Assembly: GCF_003236315.1 (NCBI RefSeq)
Contig: NZ_POTY01000009.1
Location: forward strand, 1 to 51,925
DNA: 51,925 bases
DNA from: Micromonospora craterilacus
GTDB lineage: Bacteria > Actinomycetota > Actinomycetes > Mycobacteriales > Micromonosporaceae
Direction of reading: 5' to 3'
Positions 44,679 to 51,925 of the stretch are shown here, one piece after another. A model generated the notes under the pieces. It had not been told where the DNA came from. It saw only the letters and a list, made by a program, of their open reading frames with translations, and ran no database searches. How positions within the stretch are numbered: position 1 is the first letter of the stretch; every line of letters starts with the position of its first letter. The position numbers and the translations under genes were made by a program.

Positions 44679-45281
44679 TCACCCGACGCGGCGACGGGCC
44701 TCCCGGAGCTTCAGGGCGTGCTCGACCAGGCTGATGAGCACCTCCTTGGCCGACTCCCGACGCCGGGCGTCGCAGAGCAGCACCGGCACCTCGGGGTCAA
44801 GGTTCAGCGCCGCCTGCACCTCGTCGAGCCGGTACTGCCGCGCCCCCTCGAAGCAGTTGACCGCGACCAGGAACGGTGTGTCCCGTTCCTCGAAGTAGTC
44901 GATGGAGGGGAAGCAGTCGGCCAGCCGGCGGGTGTCGGCCAGCACCACCGCGCCGATCGCGCCGAGCGCCAGCTCGTCCCAGACGAACCAGAACCGGTCC
45001 TGGCCCGGGGTGCCGAACAGGTACAGCACCAGGTCGTCGCTGATGGTGATCCGGCCGAAGTCCATCGCGACGGTCGTGGTCCGTTTGGCCTCGACGCCGG
45101 AGATGTCGTCGATGCCGACTCCTGATTCGGTCAGCACCTCCTCGGTCCGCAACGGACGCGTCTCGCTGACCGCGCCGACCAGCGTCGTCTTGCCGGCTCC
45201 GAAGCCGCCCGCGACCAGGATCTTGATCGCTGTGGGCAGGATGGCTGCCTCCGACGGCCGCTCAGAGTGCCCGTAGTCCAT
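44679..45281 (-). CDS. cvnD: Conservon GTP/ATP-binding protein CvnD
   Basis: 200 residues from ATG 45281. A Ras-like P-loop KILVAGGFGAGKTTLVGAVSE is followed by TTTVAMDFGRI (switch region) and LYLFGTPGQDRFWFVW, and VNCF replaces the usual NKxD motif. This is the CvnD type of small GTPase found with roadblock and DUF742 partners in actinobacteria. It overlaps cvnC by 20 bases. Conservons in Streptomyces act like membrane-associated G-protein modules affecting development; the ligand here is unknown. Confidence 0.9.
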   Translation of the reverse strand: MDYGHSERPSEAAILPTAIKILVAGGFGAGKTTLVGAVSETRPLRTEEVLTESGVGIDDISGVEAKRTTTVAMDFGRITISDDLVLYLFGTPGQDRFWFVWDELALGAIGAVVLADTRRLADCFPSIDYFEERDTPFLVAVNCFEGARQYRLDEVQAALNLDPEVPVLLCDARRRESAKEVLISLVEHALKLREARRRVG

Positions 45282-45648
45282 GGATAACCGCCTCGAAGAT
45301 GCTGTGGTCGGAAACGCCGACGGCGCGGTGCGGCTCCCGGATCTGTACCAGGTTGCGCGCCACCAGGTCGCCGAGCAGGACGCGCACGGTGCCCACCGGC
45401 AGGTCCAGATGTGCCGCGATCTCGGCGACGGACTGCATCCGCTGGCACAGGCCGACGATCGCCAGATGCTCCGGGCCGAGCCCGGGCTCCGGCGAGACGT
45501 CCCGACGGGTCGCCGTCACCAGGGAGATCAGGTCGAACGTGCCGGTGACCGGTCGGGCCCGGCCGCCGGTCACCGCGTACGGACGAACCACCGGACCGGC
45601 ATGGTCGTCCACCCACTGATGGTCGGCGGACTTCCCCTTCACCGCCAT
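45262..45648 (-). CDS. cvnC: Conservon DUF742 protein CvnC
   Basis: 128 residues from ATG 45648. DUF742 proteins carry a winged-helix-like module; here VVRPYAVTGGRARP is followed by LAIVGLCQRMQSVAEIAAHLDLP, TVRVLLGDLVARNLV and the final SIFEAVIHGLRAL. The gene starts five bases after cvnB ends and overlaps cvnD by 20 bases, the standard conservon order. Confidence 0.9.
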   Translation of the reverse strand: MAVKGKSADHQWVDDHAGPVVRPYAVTGGRARPVTGTFDLISLVTATRRDVSPEPGLGPEHLAIVGLCQRMQSVAEIAAHLDLPVGTVRVLLGDLVARNLVQIREPHRAVGVSDHSIFEAVIHGLRAL

Positions 45649-45653
45649 CCGGG

Positions 45654-46076
45654 CTACTGCTCCCAGTTGGGCTGCTCGGCCGATCGTGACGGCGACGCGA
45701 CGTACTTGCCGACCCGGGTGACCAGCATGGCCATCTCGTACGCGATCAGTCCCACGTCCGCGTCCTCACTGGCCAGCACCGCGAGGCAGGCGTTGCGGCC
45801 GGCGGCTGTGACGAACATGAACGACGACTGCATCTCGATGATCGTCTGCTGCACCTGCCCGCCACCGAACCGCTTGCCGGCACCCCGGGCCAGGCTCTGG
45901 ATGCCGGCCGCCATCGCCGCCAGGTGCTCGCCGTCGTCGCGGCTGAGCCCCTTCGAGGAGGCCATCAGCAGACCGTCACCGGACAGTGCGACCGCGTGTT
46001 CGGCCTGCTTGACCCGACCGACCAGGTCGTCCAGCAACCACGTCAGGTCGGCACTCGAAGCCGTCTTCTGCGCCAC
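45654..46076 (-). CDS. cvnB: Conservon roadblock/LC7 protein CvnB
   Basis: 140 residues from GTG 46076. The roadblock/LC7 fold is shown by LTWLLDDLVGRVKQAEHAVAL, GDGLLMASSKGL, HLAAMAAGIQSLARGAG and FMFVTAAGRNACLAVLA. These proteins act as GTPase partners or activators (MglB-like) for CvnD. The 88-base gap to cvnA upstream is larger than the other conservon junctions. Confidence 0.9.
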   Translation of the reverse strand: MAQKTASSADLTWLLDDLVGRVKQAEHAVALSGDGLLMASSKGLSRDDGEHLAAMAAGIQSLARGAGKRFGGGQVQQTIIEMQSSFMFVTAAGRNACLAVLASEDADVGLIAYEMAMLVTRVGKYVASPSRSAEQPNWEQ

Positions 46077-46164
46077 TTCGTCGTCCTCTTCTCCCCGGCT
46101 CTACGCCATTGCTCATCTGGGACTGACCGGCGGTCGCCCGCTATCGCCGGGCTCCCGATCTCAG

Positions 46165-48783
46165 TCAGGTCGCCTGTTGGTCAGCGTCGCCGGACTCGTC
46201 CGCGTCACGCCGACCGCCTCCATCGAGCAGACGGGCGGCGTCGGAGCGTCCACGCTGGGTGCCCGTCTGGTACGAACTCATCATCCGTCGAACCTGTTCG
46301 GGTTCGCGGAGGACGTCGTCGCCCTCCGCCACGCCCTCGCGCTCGGCCCGCAGCGCCGGCGCGAGACTGGCCTGCCGGACCCGGACCGGCAGGCCCGACT
46401 CGGTACGGGTCGGCTCGGCCTCGGCCGCCGCGGCACCGCCCGACTCGGTCCAGGCCGCCGCGGTGCTCGACAGCGGGGATCCGGCCGTGGTCGCGGCGTC
46501 GGTCGGCTGGCCGCCGCCAGCGGTCACGTCGGCGGGTCGCCGCGCCAGCCGGATCGCCCCGTCACCAGTCGGCGCCGAGGTGATCGGCAGCGCGATCGGA
46601 ATGGTCGGGCCGTCGAGTGCTGTATGTCCCGGACGGCGCCGCGACCGGGTCGGCAGCCCGGCACCGTCGGTGCCATCGGTGGGCCCGAGGTGAACCTCCA
46701 CTGGTGCGTCCCCGCCGTGTTCGACGGTGCCGTCCGGCTTGCCGACTGCGGTGTCGGCTTCGGCCGGGGCCCGGGGTGCCGGAAGGGCGACCGGCGCGGC
46801 GGGGGCCACCGGCGCGGCCGACCACGCATCCGGGTCGGCGGGAGCCGACCCGGCGGCCGGGGCCGGAGTTTCGGCCCGGTTTTCGCCCAGGGCACCCGGC
46901 TCGGCACCGTCGGCGATGATCAAAATACTCGGAATCAGCACCACGGCGGTCGTCCCACCGTACGCGGACTCCTTCAGCTGCACCCGCACCTCGTGCCGGT
47001 CGATCAGCCGGCTCACCACGTAGAGCCCCAGCCGGGACGCGTCGGCGAGGTTCAGCTCGGAACGGTCCACGATCCGGTGGTTGGCCGCGGCGAGGTCCCC
47101 CTCGGTCATGCCCAGACCGCGGTCCTCGATCTCGATGGCGTACCCGTTGGCGACCAGTTGGCCGCGCACTTCCACGCTGGTGTGCGGCGGGGAGAAGGAC
47201 AGCCCGTTCTCGATCAGCTCGGCGAGCAGGTGGATCACGTCGCCGACGGCCCGCCCGGCCAGCGACACCCCGCCGATCGGGAGCACGGTGACCCGGCTGT
47301 AGTCCTCGATCTCGCCGACCGCGCTACGGATCACGTCCACCATGGGCACACTGCGCTGCCAGGCACGGTCGGGCGTGGAGCCGCAGAGCACGATCAAGTT
47401 CTCCGCGTTGCGCCGCATCCGGGTGGCCAGGTGGTCGACGCGGAACAGGTCCTCCAGTTCCTCCGCGTCGCGCTCCCGCCGCTCCATCGAGTCCAGCAGG
47501 GTGAGCTGGCGATGCACCAGTGACTGGTTGCTCCGGGCCAGGCTGAGGAACACCTCGCTGACGGCGCGACGCAGCTCGGCCTGCTCCACCGTGGTGCGGA
47601 TGGCAGTCTCCTGCACGGCGTTGAAGGCCCGACCCACCTGGCCGATCTCGTCGGCACCGAGCTGCAACGGCGACGCCTCCTTGCCGACGTCGACCTGCTC
47701 GCCGCGGCCGAGCCGCTCCACCACGCTCGGCAGCCGCTCGTGGGCGAGTTGGAAACCGGCGTCACGTAGCCGTTGCAGCTGCTGCACCAGGGCCCGCGCG
47801 GTGGTGACCGAGACGACCACCAAGGCGATGACCGCCAGCAGGCCGAGACCACCGGCGAGCACCAGCCGGACGACGACGCCGGCCGCGACGGGGGTGGCCC
47901 GCTTGACGAGGTCGTCTCCACCGGCCAGCACGGCGTCGCCGATCTCGATCAGCGAGGGGCTGGTGGTGTCGGCCCACTCCTTGGCGGTGAACGGCAGCCG
48001 GGAGTTGCCGGAGCCGAGCATGACCTGTTTCTCCAACTCGGCCAGCCGCCGGAAGTTCGGGCCGGCGATCAGTTGCGCGTAGCGACGCTGATCGGCGTCC
48101 GGCAGGCTGATGACCGCCTGCTCGGCGAGGAACTGCCGGGCACCCACCACGCGGGCGAACTCCGCCCGCTCGGCCGGGGTGATTCGGCCGGCGGCCAGCA
48201 CACCGGCGAGCAGGGCGTCCTCCTGGGACAGCAGCTCCCGGGCCCGGTTGAGCCGGATCAGTTGGGCGGTGTCGTCGGCGACCTCGTCGTCGTCGAGATT
48301 GCCGAGCTCGTGGTAGATCTGGTAGATCGACTCGATCAGCTCGGTGAACGCCTTCCCGACCTCGCTGCGGCCGATGTTGCGCCCGTCGACGGCGGTGCGG
48401 GTGTCCCGCAGCGTGTCCAGTCCCCGATTCAGCTCTGTGACGCGTTCGCGCAGGTCCTCGCTGCCGAGCAGGCTGACCTGCCAGTTGTCGGCCGACTGGG
48501 CGAACTCGGCGGCCAGCTCGTCGGTACGCTGCCGCAACTGCTCCAGCTCACCCCGCTGCGCCTCGGCCGGCCGCCCCAGGTACGCCAGCGAGGTACGCCG
48601 TTCCAGCTGCAGTTGCAGCAGCAGCGGCTCGCTGGGGTCGAACACCCGGGCGTCGAGCGCCCGCACGCCGACCAGGTTTACTCCCTCTCGGACGGTCACC
48701 CAGGCGGCGAAGGCCCAGAGTGCCACCAGCACGGCCAGCAGGGCCACGACCTTGGTACGCAGATTTGAACTGCGGGAGTTCAT
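46165..48783 (-). CDS. cvnA: Conservon sensor kinase-like protein CvnA (NIT domain)
   Basis: 872 residues from ATG 48783 (AGGGA seven bases upstream); a GTG directly before it is also possible. Domains: a first membrane helix (about 12-30); an extracytoplasmic NIT (nitrate/nitrite-sensing-like) four-helix domain (about 45-300); a second helix (VVVRLVLAGGLGLLAVIALVVV); a HAMP-like linker; and a HATPase_c domain with ELIENGLSFSPPH (N box), IEDRGLGMTEGD (G1) and RLGLYVVSRL. No phosphoacceptor H-box is obvious, as in other CvnA proteins. The last about 230 residues are Ala/Pro/Gly-rich and look disordered. Confidence 0.9.
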   Translation of the reverse strand: MNSRSSNLRTKVVALLAVLVALWAFAAWVTVREGVNLVGVRALDARVFDPSEPLLLQLQLERRTSLAYLGRPAEAQRGELEQLRQRTDELAAEFAQSADNWQVSLLGSEDLRERVTELNRGLDTLRDTRTAVDGRNIGRSEVGKAFTELIESIYQIYHELGNLDDDEVADDTAQLIRLNRARELLSQEDALLAGVLAAGRITPAERAEFARVVGARQFLAEQAVISLPDADQRRYAQLIAGPNFRRLAELEKQVMLGSGNSRLPFTAKEWADTTSPSLIEIGDAVLAGGDDLVKRATPVAAGVVVRLVLAGGLGLLAVIALVVVSVTTARALVQQLQRLRDAGFQLAHERLPSVVERLGRGEQVDVGKEASPLQLGADEIGQVGRAFNAVQETAIRTTVEQAELRRAVSEVFLSLARSNQSLVHRQLTLLDSMERRERDAEELEDLFRVDHLATRMRRNAENLIVLCGSTPDRAWQRSVPMVDVIRSAVGEIEDYSRVTVLPIGGVSLAGRAVGDVIHLLAELIENGLSFSPPHTSVEVRGQLVANGYAIEIEDRGLGMTEGDLAAANHRIVDRSELNLADASRLGLYVVSRLIDRHEVRVQLKESAYGGTTAVVLIPSILIIADGAEPGALGENRAETPAPAAGSAPADPDAWSAAPVAPAAPVALPAPRAPAEADTAVGKPDGTVEHGGDAPVEVHLGPTDGTDGAGLPTRSRRRPGHTALDGPTIPIALPITSAPTGDGAIRLARRPADVTAGGGQPTDAATTAGSPLSSTAAAWTESGGAAAAEAEPTRTESGLPVRVRQASLAPALRAEREGVAEGDDVLREPEQVRRMMSSYQTGTQRGRSDAARLLDGGGRRDADESGDADQQAT

Positions 48784-48892
48784 CACACCGTCCCTGGCCG
48801 TTAACTAGCTGATCGGTCGGTCAGGAAGGCGTCACATGCACCGACCCCGGCGCACGCTAACAGCGTCGCTGCATCAACTCAAGCGCTCGTGA

Positions 48893-49165
48893 TCATGCCC
48901 TGGTCGCCCCGGGGCGACACTGCGCCGGCCCGCCGTGCGGGCCCGGCGCGGTCGGCGAGAACGCCAGCTGCCGCGCCGCGAGCAGCGCCGCCCGTACGTT
49001 CGACACCGGCGCGCCGAGGCCCTTGTCGTGCCACAGTGGCGGGTGCTCGATCAGGTCGGCGCGGGTGGTGCCGCGCCCGAGGTTGTCGACCAGCCGCAGG
49101 ATCCGCTGCGCCGCGGAGTGCGGCGTCGCGTTGCTCCCATGGTCGTCGCCGGGGATCCCGCGCAC
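48893..49165 (-). CDS. Small hypothetical protein
   Basis: 90 residues from GTG 49165, with GGGAG ten bases upstream. It has a plausible helical core (SAAQRILRLVDNLGRG, RADLIEHPPLWHDKG, NVRAALLAARQLAFS) and a Pro/Gly-rich tail. I do not recognise the family. It is divergent from the DUF2630 gene. It is kept because the amphipathic helical pattern is more protein-like than the other short frames nearby. Confidence 0.45.
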   Translation of the reverse strand: MRGIPGDDHGSNATPHSAAQRILRLVDNLGRGTTRADLIEHPPLWHDKGLGAPVSNVRAALLAARQLAFSPTAPGPHGGPAQCRPGATRA

Positions 49166-49281
49166 GACGTGGACGCTCCCATGATCTACGCCGTGCGCCG
49201 TCGGGCCGTCCCCCGCCGCGTCGCCGGGTTCACCGGGGGGAATGCGGGCGCGACCCGTCTCGCTGTGCCAGGCTCAGGGGC

Positions 49282-49530
49282 ATGGACGACGAGACCATCC
49301 TGAGCCGGATCTCCGATCTGGTCGACGAGGAGCACCGGCTGCGCGCAGCGGCGCAGGCCAACGAGGCGGGCACCGACGACGAGGCCCGCACCCGGCTGCG
49401 TGAGCTGGAGGAATCTCTCGACCAGTGCTGGGACCTGCTGCGCCGGCGGCGCGCCGCCCGGCAGGCCCACGGCGACCCCGACGCCCAGGGGGCCCGCCCG
49501 GTACCCGAGGTCGAGCGCTACCTGCAATGA
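49282..49530 (+). CDS. DUF2630 family protein
   Basis: 82 residues from ATG 49282 with AGGGG close upstream. The DUF2630 pattern is clear: ILSRISDLVDEEHRLR, then a helical ARTRLRELEESLDQCWDLL with RRRRAARQ, and a PVPEVERYLQ end. The protein is probably helical and cytoplasmic; the family's function is unknown. Confidence 0.85.
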   Translation: MDDETILSRISDLVDEEHRLRAAAQANEAGTDDEARTRLRELEESLDQCWDLLRRRRAARQAHGDPDAQGARPVPEVERYLQ

Positions 49531-49622
49531 ACGAGCGCACCGGTCGACGCCACACGGACGACGCCGAGCGCGGCGAGGTGACGGCCTCAGCGAGCGCGGC
49601 CGGGTGACGGCGTGAACCCGGC

Positions 49623-49659
49623 GGGCTCCGGGCGGCGGTCCACCCGCCACCCGGAGCCC
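49623..49659. terminator. Bidirectional terminator hairpin
   Basis: GGGCTCCGGG (49623-49632) pairs perfectly with CCCGGAGCCC (49650-49659), with extra GC pairing inside. It lies between the convergent DUF2630 and RIO-type kinase genes, six bases past the kinase stop. Confidence 0.75.
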
Positions 49660-49664
49660 ACTGG

Positions 49665-50600
49665 TCAGCGCAGGCCCGCCTCGCGCGACAGCGCCTCGGT
49701 CAGCGCGGCCGGGTCCACCACGTTCGGCGGCAGACCGCGGGCCGCGAACCAGGTGGCGACGACCTGGACGTCCCGGGCCAGGAAGTCCCGCCCCTGCGGG
49801 TTCGCCACCACGTCGACCACCTGCGGCAGGTCGATCAACACCAGTCGCCCCGCGTGCACAAGCAGGTTGTACGGCGACAGGTCGCCGTGCGCGTACCCTG
49901 CCCGAGCCAGCACCACCAGGGCCTCGACCAGTTGCCCCCACAGCTCACGTAGCTCGGCCGGGGCCGGGCGCAGTTCGGCCAACCGGGGTGCGGCCCGCCC
50001 CTCGTCGTGATCGCCGAGGAACTCCAGCATCAGCTCGGTGCCCCGCAGCTGCACCGGGTACGGCACGGCGACGGTGCCGTACCGCTCGCCGATCTCCCAG
50101 AGCTGGGCCAACGCGGCGAACTCGGCCGCCGCCCACTGCCCGGCGATCATCTGTCGGCCGAACGCCGTCCGGCCGGCCATCGCGCGCATCTCCCGGGACC
50201 GGCGCACCCGACGCCCTTCCAGGTACCCGGCGTCGCGGTGGAAGAGCCGGTGCCGGGGGTCGCGGTAGCGCTTCGCCGCGAGCAGGCAGGACCGGTCGGT
50301 GCCGGGGACGGCCCGGCGGACCAGGTGGACGTCCGCCTCCTTGCCGGTCTTGAGCACCCCCAGTTCGGTGTCCTTCGCGGCCAGCTCGGTGACCAGCCAG
50401 TCCGGGTGGGGTTGCGGACCCTGCACGGCATCGTCCCAGGACGACCAGACCGCACCGGTGTCCGGTTCGGGTTCGTCGTCGGGGTCGGCCGGGGCGGGTC
50501 CGGAGGCCCGGCCGTGCTTCAGGAAGTGTGGTTCGTCGTCGTCGAAGCGGCGCCTGCCGCGGGCCCGGCGCTCTGGCGCCGAGAAGTCGTGATCGCGCAC
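49665..50600 (-). CDS. RIO-type serine protein kinase
   Basis: 311 residues from GTG 50600. The ATP-binding half has GVLKTGKEADVHLV (P-loop-like) and CLLAAKRYRDP (catalytic Lys). The catalytic loop is HGDLSPYNLLVH (about 238-249) and the metal-binding block is LVLIDLPQVVDV. This is the RIO1-type pattern (DLS-YN and IDxPQ), in which the usual DFG is replaced. The N-terminal 60 residues are charged and disordered-looking. RIO kinases act in ribosome maturation in eukaryotes and archaea; the bacterial role is unclear. Confidence 0.87.
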   Translation of the reverse strand: MRDHDFSAPERRARGRRRFDDDEPHFLKHGRASGPAPADPDDEPEPDTGAVWSSWDDAVQGPQPHPDWLVTELAAKDTELGVLKTGKEADVHLVRRAVPGTDRSCLLAAKRYRDPRHRLFHRDAGYLEGRRVRRSREMRAMAGRTAFGRQMIAGQWAAAEFAALAQLWEIGERYGTVAVPYPVQLRGTELMLEFLGDHDEGRAAPRLAELRPAPAELRELWGQLVEALVVLARAGYAHGDLSPYNLLVHAGRLVLIDLPQVVDVVANPQGRDFLARDVQVVATWFAARGLPPNVVDPAALTEALSREAGLR

Positions 50601-50682
50601 TGCGCTGGTCGTCCCTTGTTCGAGGTGGTTGGAGGCCGGAATTGACCTGCGAAGACGGCCATGACCGACCCCCTCTCCTCGA

Positions 50683-50698
50683 CCGGGCGCGCGCCCGG
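50683..50698. repeat. 16-bp perfect GC palindrome
   Basis: CCGGGCGCGCGCCCGG lies 60 bases past the HAD stop and upstream of the kinase start. It could fold as a 6-bp hairpin terminator for the HAD gene. Confidence 0.4.
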
Positions 50699-50758
50699 GA
50701 TGCACGATGCGACGACCATGCTCGCGGCGACCACGCGCCGGGTCAACCGGTTTACGGT

Positions 50759-51403
50759 TCAGCCACCCATAGCCGCGGCGACTGCGGCGATCACCGTGTC
50801 GACGGTCGCGGTCGGCGCGAACCGGGTGTCCGTCCAGGGCCGGCCCCGGTGCAGCCAGATGCTGGGCAGCCCGACCGCGGTGGCACCACCGATGTCCGCC
50901 TCCGGGCCGTCGCCGATCACCCAGGCACCGCGCAGCGGCATCCGGACCCGCTGGGCGGCCAGCGCGAAGATCCTGGGGTTGGGTTTGCTGACCCCGGCCT
51001 CCTCGGAGATCACCCAGTCGGCGACGTACCGGTCCAGCCCGGTGCGCCGGATCTTGGCGTCCTGCAGGCGTACCGCGCCGTTGGTTACCACCACCGGCAT
51101 CCAGCCGGCGTCGTCGGCGATCCGCAGCGCACAGGCGACCAGCGGGTCGAGCCGGGTGAACTCGACGACCCCGTCGTGCAGTTCCTCGACCAGGTCGATG
51201 GAGGGAATGCGCAGCCGGTAGCGGTCCCGGATGGCGTCGGCGACGTCCCAGCGGTCGGTGAGCCCGTCGGCGTCGATGGACAGCAGCCATTCGAGGTCGC
51301 CCGGCGGGGCGCCGATACTGTCGAGGAAGCGCTCTGCCCAGGTGCGGAACGGCCCGGCCCGGTCCAGCAGGGTGTTGTCCAGATCCAGCAGGAGCAACGG
51401 CAC
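50759..51403 (-). CDS. HAD-superfamily hydrolase
   Basis: 214 residues from GTG 51403, with AAGG eight bases upstream. The four HAD motifs are visible: LLLDLDNTLLD (nucleophile Asp near residue 7), VVVTNGA, a lysine in GVSKPNPRIF, and WVIGDGPEADIGGA. This is a phosphatase- or dehalogenase-type HAD with a helical cap (about 20-80). The substrate is unknown. Confidence 0.88.
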   Translation of the reverse strand: MPLLLLDLDNTLLDRAGPFRTWAERFLDSIGAPPGDLEWLLSIDADGLTDRWDVADAIRDRYRLRIPSIDLVEELHDGVVEFTRLDPLVACALRIADDAGWMPVVVTNGAVRLQDAKIRRTGLDRYVADWVISEEAGVSKPNPRIFALAAQRVRMPLRGAWVIGDGPEADIGGATAVGLPSIWLHRGRPWTDTRFAPTATVDTVIAAVAAAMGG

Positions 51404-51462
51404 TTGGGAACCTTACGGGAATTTGGTGCCCCGCCGACAGGGCCGCGGGTTACCTGCTCGCG

Positions 51463-51925
51463 TCAGGCTGACACCGACGCTCGGGGCGCACCCTGGTGCG
51501 CTGGTCGGTCGCGCAGCATCGAGTGCGCCGTCCGGGTAGCCGCCAGGGCGGCCGGGTCGAGTACGGCGACCAGCACCTCCTCCCCGCCGTCGGCACCCCG
51601 GGCCAACGGTCGGCCCTGCGGGTCGTAGATCGCCGCCCCGCCGTTGAACCGCCACGGGTCCGCGCCACCGACCGAATTGGCGAAGGCCACGTACATCGTG
51701 TTGTCCAGCGCCCGCGCGGCGTAGTAGAGGTCGCGCCGGTGTTCGGAGCCGACGAGGTAGCCGCTGGGGCAGAGGTAGCCGTGCGCCCCGTCGTCGGCGG
51801 CGGCGCGGCCGTGCTCGGGAAAGCAGCCGTCGTAGCAGATGCCCAGACCGAGCCGCCAGTCGTCGACCAGCAGGGTGGCTCCGCGCCGGCCGGGCTGGAA
51901 CAGTTCCCGCTCCCCGCCCCAAAGC
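51463..51925 (-). CDS. Carbon-nitrogen hydrolase (nitrilase family), C-terminal part (partial)
   Basis: The frame is open from the window edge to TGA at 51463-51465 and gives about 153 residues. The catalytic cysteine is in LGICYDGCFPE, followed by YLCPSGYLVGSEHR, YYAARALDNTMYVAFANSVGG and a WRFNGGAAIYDPQGRPLA block, the usual nitrilase C-terminal half. The Glu and Lys of the Glu-Lys-Cys triad lie upstream of the window edge. The gene ends 59 bases before the HAD gene start, on the same strand. Confidence 0.88.
   Translation of the reverse strand, partial: LWGGERELFQPGRRGATLLVDDWRLGLGICYDGCFPEHGRAAADDGAHGYLCPSGYLVGSEHRRDLYYAARALDNTMYVAFANSVGGADPWRFNGGAAIYDPQGRPLARGADGGEEVLVAVLDPAALAATRTAHSMLRDRPAHQGAPRASVSA

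Overview
The window is high-GC actinobacterial chromosome, most likely from the Micromonosporaceae (Micromonospora or a close relative). This is inferred from GC-rich third codon positions, frequent GTG/TTG starts, stop-start overlaps, a four-gene conservon (CvnA-D), an ECF sigma/anti-sigma pair and an AcnA-type aconitase. There are no rRNA or tRNA genes, no CRISPR array and no intact insertion sequence.

Layout. 1-7567: the end of an unknown gene, then a tight DNA-end-processing operon of HerA-like ATPase, SbcD (Mre11), SbcC (Rad50), NurA-like nuclease and a spermidine-synthase-like methyltransferase. 7652-9985: ECF sigma factor, zinc anti-sigma factor and a COG4315-type lipoprotein. 10126-19695 (minus strand): a five-gene surface-glycopolymer operon with three paralogous Stealth phosphotransferases, a GT4 glycosyltransferase and a PIG-L deacetylase fused to a propeller-like domain. 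20198-24256: AlkA-like glycosylase, a small zinc-ribbon-like protein, an ATP-dependent DNA ligase and a TAP-family lipoprotein peptidase. 24257-25089: about 830 bp with no convincing gene.

25090-36198 (minus strand): a secreted polymorphic-toxin cassette. It holds a three-LamG/DNRLRE protein, a 2220-residue RHS protein ending in a Hint domain and a CdiA-type tRNase-like toxin, and a small CxC/CxxC protein that overlaps the RHS stop by one base and is the likely immunity protein. The toxin/immunity end has clearly lower GC than its surroundings. 36249-36340: four exact 23-bp-period repeats in the divergent promoter region in front of an AAA/DUF4143 ATPase (36352-37593).

37641-44573: an HxlR-type regulator divergent from a DUF899 protein, a secreted C39-like peptidase with a SigR-like promoter match, a DedA membrane protein, a VOC protein and aconitase. 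44679-48783 (minus strand): the complete conservon. 48893-51925: two small proteins, a RIO-type kinase, a HAD hydrolase and the end of a carbon-nitrogen hydrolase that runs off the window.

The candidates most worth attention are (i) the bacterial HerA-Mre11-Rad50-NurA operon with an atypical P-loop, (ii) the triple-Stealth operon with a deacetylase-propeller fusion, (iii) the RHS/Hint/tRNase cassette with its putative zinc-binding immunity protein, and (iv) the four-repeat operator-like array. All functional assignments rest on motifs read by eye; no database search was run.
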